Source: an uncultured Lachnospiraceae bacterium
GTDB taxonomy: Bacteria; Bacillota; Clostridia; Lachnospirales; Lachnospiraceae
DNA: 9,026 nucleotides
Direction of reading: 5' to 3'
NCBI GenBank assembly: GCA_910577065.1
Contig: CAJTLD010000106.1
Span: 1 to 9,026, forward strand
Shown: positions 1 to 5,940 of the stretch, one piece after another
How the letters are laid out: every line of letters starts with the position of its first letter
How positions within the stretch are numbered: the first letter of the stretch is position 1
Notes under the pieces: model-generated
Database searches by the model: none
Told to the model about the DNA's origin: nothing
The model's input: the letters and a program-made list of their open reading frames with translations, nothing else
Program-made: the position numbers and the translations under genes

Positions 1-2534
1 TAATTCTTTAAAATCTGGATCAAACGGTTAATATCAATCGGCTTTGCAATATGCTCGTTCATCCCGCATTCCAGGCAGCGCTGGACATCTTCGGAAAATG
101 CGTCTGCCGTCATGGCAATAATAGGAAGAGCTACATCATCCCGTTCCAATGCACGGATTGCTTTTGCCGCGTCGTATCCATTTAATACCGGCATCCGGAT
201 ATCCATCAGAATAACGTTATAATATCCCGGTTTGGACTCTTTAAATTTATCCAGGCAAATCTGCCCGTTTTGCGCCCAATCCACTTCAAAACCAACGGAT
301 GTCAGGATTTCATTGGCGATTTCCCAGTTCAAGTCATTGTCTTCCGCCAGCAAGATACGCTGTCCGGCAAACTCTAATTCCCCTGCCTCTTCTTTCTGGC
401 CTGGCTTTTCTTCGTTTAACATATAGGGGCTCAGCCCTAAAAACAGGTTGGATTTAAACAGCGGCTTTGAGATAAACCCGCTTACGCCGGCTGCTTTTGC
501 ATCCTCTTCAATGTCGCTCCAGTCATACGCGGATATAATCAAAATCGGGACATTGTCGCCAAGCTGCACCCTCAACTTATGCGCCGTTTCAAGGCCGTTC
601 ATCCCTGGCATTTTCCAGTCAAGCAATACAATCTGATAACCTTCGCCTGCATTGTGGCGCTTCTCCACCATATGGACCGCCTCTTCCCCGCTCAGCGTCC
701 ACTCCGCCTCAATGCCGATTTCCTTTAAGGAAGAAACGGCGCTCCTGCACAATTCTTCGTCATCATCCACAACCAGCATACGCCACGCAGGCAAAAGCAT
801 ATCGTCTACCTGCACCGTCGCTTTTTCCAAATCCACCGTCACATGAAATTCACTGCCTTTGCCAGGCGCGCTTTTCACCTCAATGGTTCCCTTCATAGCG
901 TCCACAACCGCTTTTGCAATGGCCATCCCCAGCCCGCTGCCCTCGGTCTTATGCACCATAGATTTTTCTTCCCTGGTAAATTTATCAAAAATATCCCTCT
1001 GAAATTCCGGCTTCATGCCAATCCCCGTATCCTTAACGCGGAAATGGCACCTGACGTATTTTTCTCCTAACGGAGAATTTTCCTGTTCCAGATAAAGGCT
1101 CACTTTGCCGTTTTCCGGCGTAAATTTTATAGCGTTTGACAACAGGTTTAAAAGCACCTGGTTAATGCGGACACTGTCGCAATAAACCTCCTCAGCCTGG
1201 ATATTCTGGATAAAAATATTAAAATCCTGATTTTTGGCCTTGATTTGGGGCTGTGCAATGTTTACAATGCCGTCCATCGTTTCACGGAGTGAAATCTGGT
1301 ACATATTCAATGTCATTTTACCGCTCTCGATTTTGGACATATCCAATACATCATTGATAAGTCCCAGCAAATGCCTGCTGGAAAGCGAAATTTTGGCCAG
1401 GCAGTCCGTTACCCTTGCCGTATCGTCAATATTGGCCTGCGCAATCGCAGTCATACCCACTATCCCGTTCATTGGCGTACGGATATCATGGCTCATACTT
1501 GAGAGAAATTCACTTTTTGCACGGTTGGCCCGATCCGCTTCCCGTTTGGCCTTTCCAAGTTCCCGCAGCTGCTCCTGGGACATCCGGAAATACAGCACAA
1601 ATACAATAAAAATGCCAAATAGAATAATACCTCCCGCCAAAAGCATCATATGCTGCCGCTGTTCCCCAAGTTCAAGAACCGCCCGATCCAAGGTCCCATA
1701 CGGCATAGCGGACAAAAGATACCACTTGGAGTGTTCCATCTGCGCACAGTAAATATACTGGTGGCTGCCATCCACCATGACGCAGTCATTATAAATCTGG
1801 CCGGCATCCATCGCCGCTTCCAGTTCTTTTATATACTGTTCCGGCGTTTTTCCCTTGTGTTCTTCGTATGCTTCCCGTATCCGTTCAAAATAACTCTCCC
1901 GAAACGCCTCGCCGCTGCGGATAATAAATGTCCCATCCTCACTGATTATATGCGACATAAGAACGGAATCCTCTTCGTCCAGCGCCAGGGCTTGTTCCAT
2001 GGAGTCCATTGTCACCCCGATCACCAGGGCATCGCTCACGCGATCTCCTTCCATCGGATATTCCACGCGTACCACCAGCAAAAACAGTTTTTCCCCATTT
2101 TTGCTGTATGCGCTGCTGACCCAGACGTCTGACGTTCCGATTAAATCAGGAAATTCATCATGGTTATTTATTTCAATCCCCTCTCCGAACACAACGTCTT
2201 CGGCCCCGTCCTCCGTATAAAGCCCAACAAATTTGAAATTGCGGACTCGGGCGGAAAGCGAAAGTTCTTCCCTGATTGCTTCCCTTTTTGTAAAATCCTC
2301 TTCTGTAATGCGCATTACAACTCCTTCTACCTGTGAGAGCTGCATATCAATGAGCGCTTCAAATTTTTTCTGAAGCTGTCGGTTCATCTCCGACATAAAT
2401 GTTTCACTTACCGCATTAATTGTTTCTTCACTTTTTCCGCTCATCACATTGCCAAGCCACCAAAAGACAAGTATACCCAAAATACTCAAACAAATAACAC
2501 TGGTAACTAAAAAGCGAGTTGTCTTATTCTTCAT
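1..2534 (-). CDS. Membrane hybrid sensor histidine kinase with two receiver domains (3' end at window edge)
   Basis: Reading the minus strand from the ATG at 2534 gives 844 uninterrupted codons to the left edge. In order: TM helix at about residues 8-27; an extracytoplasmic region 29-294, probably dCache-like (inferred from size and a late KWYLLSAMPYGTLD segment); TM helix 296-316; a short helical linker without HAMP or PAS; a HisKA H-box SMSHDIRTPMN with phospho-acceptor His349; and a HATPase_c domain with Asn467 in the N box, DTGIGM at 502-507 and GSGLGM at 532-537. Receiver 1 has acidic Asp590/591, phospho-Asp639 and Lys690. Receiver 2 has Glu731/Asp732, phospho-Asp778 and Lys831. All key residues are present, so it should autophosphorylate and pass phosphate to a receiver. 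No DNA-binding output or Hpt domain is seen, so a separate partner is expected. The start follows an AAGGAAAGG ribosome site, with an in-frame TAA upstream at 2543-2541. The window ends after 'TA' of codon 845 (a stop, or Tyr with a few more residues); the position after receiver 2 suggests the gene is nearly complete. Confidence 0.95.
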   Translation of the reverse strand, partial: MKNKTTRFLVTSVICLSILGILVFWWLGNVMSGKSEETINAVSETFMSEMNRQLQKKFEALIDMQLSQVEGVVMRITEEDFTKREAIREELSLSARVRNFKFVGLYTEDGAEDVVFGEGIEINNHDEFPDLIGTSDVWVSSAYSKNGEKLFLLVVRVEYPMEGDRVSDALVIGVTMDSMEQALALDEEDSVLMSHIISEDGTFIIRSGEAFRESYFERIREAYEEHKGKTPEQYIKELEAAMDAGQIYNDCVMVDGSHQYIYCAQMEHSKWYLLSAMPYGTLDRAVLELGEQRQHMMLLAGGIILFGIFIVFVLYFRMSQEQLRELGKAKREADRANRAKSEFLSSMSHDIRTPMNGIVGMTAIAQANIDDTARVTDCLAKISLSSRHLLGLINDVLDMSKIESGKMTLNMYQISLRETMDGIVNIAQPQIKAKNQDFNIFIQNIQAEEVYCDSVRINQVLLNLLSNAIKFTPENGKVSLYLEQENSPLGEKYVRCHFRVKDTGIGMKPEFQRDIFDKFTREEKSMVHKTEGSGLGMAIAKAVVDAMKGTIEVKSAPGKGSEFHVTVDLEKATVQVDDMLLPAWRMLVVDDDEELCRSAVSSLKEIGIEAEWTLSGEEAVHMVEKRHNAGEGYQIVLLDWKMPGMNGLETAHKLRVQLGDNVPILIISAYDWSDIEEDAKAAGVSGFISKPLFKSNLFLGLSPYMLNEEKPGQKEEAGELEFAGQRILLAEDNDLNWEIANEILTSVGFEVDWAQNGQICLDKFKESKPGYYNVILMDIRMPVLNGYDAAKAIRALERDDVALPIIAMTADAFSEDVQRCLECGMNEHIAKPIDINRLIQILKN

Positions 2535-2579
2535 CGTACTTTAACCTTTCCTTTTTACAAAATCTCTCCCCCGCCCCTG

Positions 2580-3719
2580 TCACTTCCCGGCAATCGTAAA
2601 CTGATCCTCCAGCAAAACCCAGTTTGCACGGAACAGACGCATAATCTGCCAGTAACCGGCGCCATTTAATCCATATTCACTGATTAAATCGAATTTTGCC
2701 TGCATGCTCCTGACATCTTCAAACCAGACTTCATGCCGGACGCCCGCCTCCTCGTAATGAAAATACGGAGCCATAGAACGTTCATCAAAGAAAATCTCCG
2801 CTCCCTGCGCGACGGCAATCCGGACTGCTTCTACATTCCCAATGGTTCTGGCCTTTGTTACGCCTTGTTCAAACGGGAGCGGCCAGTCGTATCCGTAATT
2901 GGGAATCCCCAAACGGATTTTTTCCCTTGGGATTTCTGTAACAGCATAGTCCAAAACTTTCCTGACCTGAAAAATAGGAGCCACTGCCATTGGCGGGCCA
3001 TAGGTATAACCCCATTCATAGGTCATCAGCAGCACGTAGTCCGCAGCTTCCCCCAGCCCTTTATAATCTTTTCCTTCATATAAAAGCCCTTTTTGATCTG
3101 CCGACTGTTTGGGCGCTAAAGCAACGGAAACCTGCCTTCCTATCCGGCGCATTGCATCCGCTACCCTCCCTACAAATGCGGTAAATGCATCCCTGTCTTC
3201 TGACAAGATATACTCAAAATCAATATCCACTCCGGCATAGCCCTTTTGGACCACGGTCTGCGTAAGTCCGTCTATTAAATTTTCCAAAGCTTCTTTTGAC
3301 TGCACGACGCTGTGGATCAGATAGTTATTAAACTGTCCGTCCTCCCCAAACGGCGTCAGAGTCAAAATCGGCAGCGTCCCAAACGCTTCTGCCTGTTCAA
3401 TCAGGAAAGTATCGTCCAATGCCGGAGGAATCAGCTCTCCTTCCGGCGTAAATCCATAAGAAAATACAGACAGTTCCGTTAAGTACGGCAGGGTCTGGGC
3501 AAGAACCCAATCGCTGATATACGGATACGCATAACCGTTTATCCTAACTTCACGGCCGGATTTTGCTTTCTTTTCCGCAGGAATTAAAAGCGCCTGCCCG
3601 ACTGCCAGCGCATCCGGTTCTTTTAGCTGGTTGATAAAAATAATATCCTCTGCCGCCACAGTATACGCTTTGGCAATTCCGTATACGGTATCGCCGGCTT
3701 TTACAACATAAATTTCCAT
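2580..3719 (-). CDS. LysM domain plus GH18 glycoside hydrolase, YaaH/SleL spore type
   Basis: A 379-residue protein. Residues 1-48 form one LysM peptidoglycan-binding repeat (starts YVVKAGDTVYGIAKAY, ends LAVGQALLIP). Residues 57-375 form a GH18 barrel. The GH18 signature GVDIDFE is at 163-169, with Asp165, Asp167 and catalytic acid Glu169 intact. Other family marks are MTYEWGYTYGPP from 232, GIPNYGYDW at 271-279, and the late YW (356-357) followed by NWVLLEDQF. Proteins of this layout in Bacillus and Clostridia (YaaH, SleL/CwlQ) are N-acetylglucosaminidases or related enzymes that act on spore cortex peptidoglycan; that role here is inferred from family. There is no signal peptide, which fits spore-deposited members. 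It has a single LysM, where SleL usually has two. The ribosome site is weak (TGGAAA about 9 bases before ATG). It lies 41 bases after the lipoprotein gene and 45 bases before the hybrid kinase, with no hairpin in either gap, so co-transcription is likely. A vegetative wall role cannot be excluded. Confidence 0.92.
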   Translation of the reverse strand: MEIYVVKAGDTVYGIAKAYTVAAEDIIFINQLKEPDALAVGQALLIPAEKKAKSGREVRINGYAYPYISDWVLAQTLPYLTELSVFSYGFTPEGELIPPALDDTFLIEQAEAFGTLPILTLTPFGEDGQFNNYLIHSVVQSKEALENLIDGLTQTVVQKGYAGVDIDFEYILSEDRDAFTAFVGRVADAMRRIGRQVSVALAPKQSADQKGLLYEGKDYKGLGEAADYVLLMTYEWGYTYGPPMAVAPIFQVRKVLDYAVTEIPREKIRLGIPNYGYDWPLPFEQGVTKARTIGNVEAVRIAVAQGAEIFFDERSMAPYFHYEEAGVRHEVWFEDVRSMQAKFDLISEYGLNGAGYWQIMRLFRANWVLLEDQFTIAGK

Positions 3720-3760
3720 TGTTTTTTCCAGACTTTCTTTTTGTTACTATATGCTGTCTG

Positions 3761-4744
3761 CTAATCCATTGCATCTTCCAGAACCGAAAAAAAACTGTCT
3801 GTCATAATACTCCCGTCCGTTATTAACGTAATGTCATCCCATACTTTTTCATTCAGTCCCGAAGAAAGTCCCAAAACAAACGCTTCGTATACGTCGTCAA
3901 ACGCCGCTTTTTCCCTTGCGGCCACAATTTTAGATTTATTTGCATCCGTCAGTTCTTCATTAAATTTGTTGATGCACTTGATAAAATAATATCCGCCCTC
4001 CACGGCAATACAGCCTGAAATCTCGTCATTATTTAATTCAAATGCCGCTTCTTCTGCCTCTTTGGGCAATTCTCCCCTGCCAAACGTAATTTCAATTTCC
4101 GGCTTTTGATTGTAATTGCTGGCTACCGCGGCGAAATCTTCCCCTGCGTTCAGCTTTGCAGCCACTGCGTCCGCCTCGTCTTTGCCCTTTACAAAAATCT
4201 GCATCGCTTCCATAATCCGGGCTTCGTCATCGCTGACCTCGTCGTCCACGCCCGCTGTAAGGGATTCATAAACCTTGTTGGCAAGCGCGTATTTCTCATA
4301 CATTGCAGCAATACCGGTTTCGGATGCGCCTGTAAATTCCAATTCTTCTTCATTCAGGGATTTATAGTACTCTGCCGCCGCCGTCTTTGTGGCCTGCAGT
4401 TCATCCTCTGTCAGGGAAATATCCCTCTCCTGCGCCAGCAAATCCATACAGACAATTTTTGTCATCTCGGAAAGCGCGATATCCTTAACGTATTTTTTTA
4501 ATTTATCCGTCAAAAATCCCTGTTTCCACAAATCTATCCCATAGATTTTCCCATAGATATTCTGGTAATTGGCCAGATATACTTTTGCGTCCGTCAATTT
4601 GCAGGAAGCGCTGCCAATCCGAAACACGTCCTGGCTGCCAAGCCCGCTAGTAATTATGACCTGCCTGCCGCCAATATTGCAGCCGCTAAACAGGAGTACG
4701 GCCGCAAGCGCGCCAACCAGAGTTTTTTTCTTGTTTTTTTTCAT
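3761..4744 (-). CDS. PrsA/SurA-like parvulin-domain lipoprotein (foldase or chaperone)
   Basis: A 327-residue protein. Residues 1-22 are a lipoprotein signal: a Lys-rich start, a hydrophobic core, and lipobox LFSGC with lipidated Cys22. It should be anchored to the outer face of the membrane. Residues 45-165 are helical and SurA-N-like. Residues about 173-262 match a PpiC/parvulin rotamase domain: EAMQIFVKGKDEADAVAAKL, GEDFAAVASNY, GRGELPKEAEEAAFELNNDEIS and GGYYFIK. The tail 270-327 is helical. Family members help exported proteins fold after translocation. Both usual parvulin histidines appear replaced (Gln182 in the 'ASHILV' position, Tyr253 in the 'GYHIIK' position), so proline isomerase activity may be weak or absent while chaperone activity remains. 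The start is supported by a GAGGAAG ribosome site about 8 bases upstream. It sits between the 87-residue gene (35-base gap) and the LysM-GH18 gene (41-base gap). The LysM-GH18 protein has no signal peptide, so it is not an obvious folding client. Confidence 0.88.
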   Translation of the reverse strand: MKKNKKKTLVGALAAVLLFSGCNIGGRQVIITSGLGSQDVFRIGSASCKLTDAKVYLANYQNIYGKIYGIDLWKQGFLTDKLKKYVKDIALSEMTKIVCMDLLAQERDISLTEDELQATKTAAAEYYKSLNEEELEFTGASETGIAAMYEKYALANKVYESLTAGVDDEVSDDEARIMEAMQIFVKGKDEADAVAAKLNAGEDFAAVASNYNQKPEIEITFGRGELPKEAEEAAFELNNDEISGCIAVEGGYYFIKCINKFNEELTDANKSKIVAAREKAAFDDVYEAFVLGLSSGLNEKVWDDITLITDGSIMTDSFFSVLEDAMD

Positions 4745-4779
4745 AAGTGTCTTCCTCGTAGGCGCTTCTGCCCAAATAT

Positions 4780-5043
4780 TTATCCTTCCACTACCAGGTA
4801 CCGTCCGCCTGAAAGCGCGAACACCTCGCTTGATTCCTCAATTTCTGAATCGCTCATACCGGCGATATCCATCCCGGTTTCTTCAAAAAGTTCTTTTACC
4901 TCCTCCAAATTCCTGCATACAACTGCCATGCAGTCTTCTAAAAATGCTTCTGCCTCTTCAAAATTTGACGCCACCGTTTCACGGAACAGCTGCGACTGCT
5001 TCTTCAAAAAAACCTCCAGGCATTCATCATCGTATGTTCCCAT
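4780..5043 (-). CDS. Uncharacterised acidic 87-residue protein
   Basis: I do not recognise a named family. The protein is short, soluble-looking and strongly acidic, with helix-favouring sequence (LEVFLKKQ, NFEEAEAFLEDCMAVV, LEEVKELFEETG), three cysteines (8, 38, 43), and a C-terminal segment ending in GGRYLVVEG that looks like a small beta strand or hairpin. There is no signal peptide, membrane segment or visible metal motif. A longer frame opens at 5088, but the ATG at 5043 is chosen because AAAGGG (5056-5051) lies 7 bases upstream of it; the earlier codons overlap what looks like an untranslated leader. It is 35 bases upstream of the lipoprotein gene and probably co-transcribed with it. 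The ordered sequence and good ribosome site argue that it is a real gene. Function is unknown; an adaptor or regulator role would be speculation. Confidence 0.75.
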   Translation of the reverse strand: MGTYDDECLEVFLKKQSQLFRETVASNFEEAEAFLEDCMAVVCRNLEEVKELFEETGMDIAGMSDSEIEESSEVFALSGGRYLVVEG

Positions 5044-5215
5044 AAATATTCCCTTTCGTTTTATTTGTATCGTAGGGCGGTTCCGCAAATATTCCAGGAC
5101 ATGAACGGGGTATATTTAGAATCCCTTAATCCCTGCACACGCTCCCTGCGGCATACCCTGCCCTCTGACCGACGGATCTTTGCCAGCCGTGTCTGCTGTA
5201 GTACTGATTATTATA
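5044..5215 (-). other. G-rich intergenic stretch, probable 5' leader of the 87-residue gene operon
   Basis: These 172 bases separate maf from the next gene. On the transcribed (minus) sense there are five GGG runs, paired with plus-strand CCC at 5123, 5131, 5144, 5156 and 5161. Three of them sit in GCAGGG repeats about 12-13 bases apart. A 6-bp long-range pairing is possible between 5153-5158 and 5108-5113 (GGGTAT with ATACCC), and there is a small palindrome GCGGAACCGC at 5077-5086. No T-run terminator is seen after maf. A 48-codon open frame (5207-5064) crosses it but lacks a good start and ribosome site, so I do not call it a gene. It does not match a riboswitch class that I can recognise. 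Confidence 0.45.
5051..5056 (-). promoter_or_regulatory. Ribosome binding site deciding the start of the 87-residue gene
   Basis: AAAGGG on the minus strand, 7 bases from the ATG at 5043. The alternative upstream ATG at 5088 has no comparable site, so this sets the gene at 87 rather than 102 residues. Confidence 0.7.
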
Positions 5216-5244
5216 TTATGAACCGGCATAAACAGCGATGCCAA
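5215..5244 (-). promoter_or_regulatory. Candidate sigma-A promoter over the end of maf, driving the downstream operon
   Basis: Minus strand: -35 TTGGCA (5244-5239), an 18-base spacer, and -10 CATAAT (5220-5215), each one mismatch from consensus. An overlapping perfect TATAAT (5215-5210) is also present but lacks a good -35 at normal spacing. Transcription would start near 5208, just past the maf stop, giving a leader of about 165 bases before the 87-residue gene. This is a consensus match only. Confidence 0.5.
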
Positions 5245-5818
5245 GCTTTTTCAATTCCTGATAAACCCTCGACACAGGAAGCCCCACAACATTATTGTAA
5301 TCTCCGCGTATTTCCCGGATAAAAACCGCGCACCTGCCCTGGATCCCGTATCCGCCCGCTTTGTCTAAAGGTTCCCCGGTATTTATGTACCACTGCAGTT
5401 CCGCTTCATCCATCGGATACATCGCCACTTCCGTTTCTTCAAAAAAACTGTGCGGCGTGCACACGCCGTCCTCACAGCAAAGGATTGTAACGCCGGTATA
5501 TACCATATGGCGCCGGCCCTGCAGCATGGAAAGCATGCGGCAGGCATCCTCCCTGTCCTTTGGCTTGCCAAGGATATGCCCCTCATAGGATACCACCGTA
5601 TCCGCCCCAATAATTACATGCGGCTCTTCAGCCAGTTCCTGTTTGAGATTTAAGGATACGTCCTTTGCCTTCTGGCAGGATAAATCCATGACAACATCCG
5701 ACGGTTTTGTAAAACGTATCTTTTCTTCGCCTCCGGCCGTAAAAATTTCAAATTCCAGGCCGATTTGCCTTAATAATTCTTTTCTCCGCGGAGACGCGGA
5801 TGCCAATATTACTTTCAT
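5216..5818 (-). CDS. maf: Maf family nucleoside triphosphate pyrophosphatase
   Basis: A 200-residue protein of normal family length. It starts with the Maf signature ILASASPRRKELL (residues 4-16), has GADTVV at 71-76 with the catalytic-site Asp73, GKPKD near 84-88, DKAGGYGIQG at 152-161, and GDYNNVVGLPV at 172-182. Maf proteins hydrolyse non-canonical or excess nucleoside triphosphates to the monophosphate plus pyrophosphate in the cytoplasm, and were first named as septum formation inhibitors. The GGYGIQG form matches the dTTP/UTP pyrophosphatase (YhdE/B. subtilis Maf) group better than the YceF m7GTP group; this assignment is inferred from motif. The start is firm: AAAGGAG (5830-5824) lies 5 bases before the ATG, and a good promoter lies about 33 bases upstream. 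It may be transcribed alone or read through into the downstream genes, since no terminator is visible after it. Confidence 0.96.
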   Translation of the reverse strand: MKVILASASPRRKELLRQIGLEFEIFTAGGEEKIRFTKPSDVVMDLSCQKAKDVSLNLKQELAEEPHVIIGADTVVSYEGHILGKPKDREDACRMLSMLQGRRHMVYTGVTILCCEDGVCTPHSFFEETEVAMYPMDEAELQWYINTGEPLDKAGGYGIQGRCAVFIREIRGDYNNVVGLPVSRVYQELKKLGIAVYAGS

Positions 5819-5823
5819 CTCTG

Positions 5824-5830
5824 CTCCTTT
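5824..5830 (-). promoter_or_regulatory. Strong ribosome binding site of maf
   Basis: AAAGGAG on the minus strand, 5 bases before the maf ATG at 5818; a near-perfect match to the anti-Shine-Dalgarno sequence. Confidence 0.85.
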
Positions 5831-5850
5831 GTAATAAACTTCCTGTTCCT

Positions 5851-5879
5851 ATTGTACCGCACGCCTGCCATTTACGCAA
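5851..5879 (-). promoter_or_regulatory. Sigma-A promoter of maf
   Basis: Minus strand: -35 TTGCGT (5879-5874), a 17-base spacer, and -10 TACAAT (5856-5851). Predicted transcription start is near 5844, giving a leader of about 25 bases containing the AAAGGAG ribosome site. Ideal spacing and position make this one of the better-supported promoters here, though it is a sequence match only. Confidence 0.7.
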
Positions 5880-5882
5880 GCC

Positions 5883-5911
5883 TTGACCTAATGAAAAACG
5901 TATGGTAAAGT
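5883..5911 (+). promoter_or_regulatory. Extended -10 promoter of the first MATE gene
   Basis: Plus strand: -35 TTGACC (5883-5888), a 17-base spacer, and -10 TAAAGT (5906-5911) preceded by TGG, an extended -10 (TGn) element. Transcription would start near 5918, about 22 bases before the ATG at 5941. The promoter overlaps the alternative ATG at 5902, which supports 5941 as the true start. Its -35 is 3 bases from the -35 of the opposing maf promoter. Confidence 0.65.
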
Positions 5912-5927
5912 TTTGGGAAAAATACAG

Positions 5928-5932
5928 AAAGG
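5928..5932 (+). promoter_or_regulatory. Ribosome binding site deciding the start of the first MATE gene
   Basis: AAAGG lies 8 bases before the ATG at 5941. The in-frame ATG at 5902 has no such site and lies within the promoter. Confidence 0.65.
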
Positions 5933-5940
5933 CATCGGTT

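Noticed and set aside
1234..2132. Long plus-strand frames of 172 and 160 codons
   Set aside because: They lie antisense to the well-supported hybrid kinase, have low-complexity composition and no ribosome sites; shadows of the real gene.
2535..2579. Terminator between the LysM-GH18 gene and the kinase
   Set aside because: The gap is pyrimidine-rich on the plus strand with no inverted repeat; it looks like a ribosome-site region only.
5123..5163. Canonical G-quadruplex in the leader
   Set aside because: Five GGG runs exist but two loops are 9-10 bases, longer than the usual limit of 7; kept only as a possibility within the leader finding.
5064..5207. A 48-codon open frame on the minus strand in the leader (contains SKYTPFMSWNICGTALRYK)
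   Set aside because: It runs stop to stop with only an internal ATG and a GTG, neither with a ribosome site. It may be chance or a dispersed repeat; no family recognised.
5044..5215. Possible T-box or other riboswitch in the leader
   Set aside because: GGAACCGC slightly recalls the T-box core, but the full AGGGTGGnACCGCG motif, the specifier stem and a terminator are absent, and the downstream genes are not amino-acid or tRNA-ligase genes.
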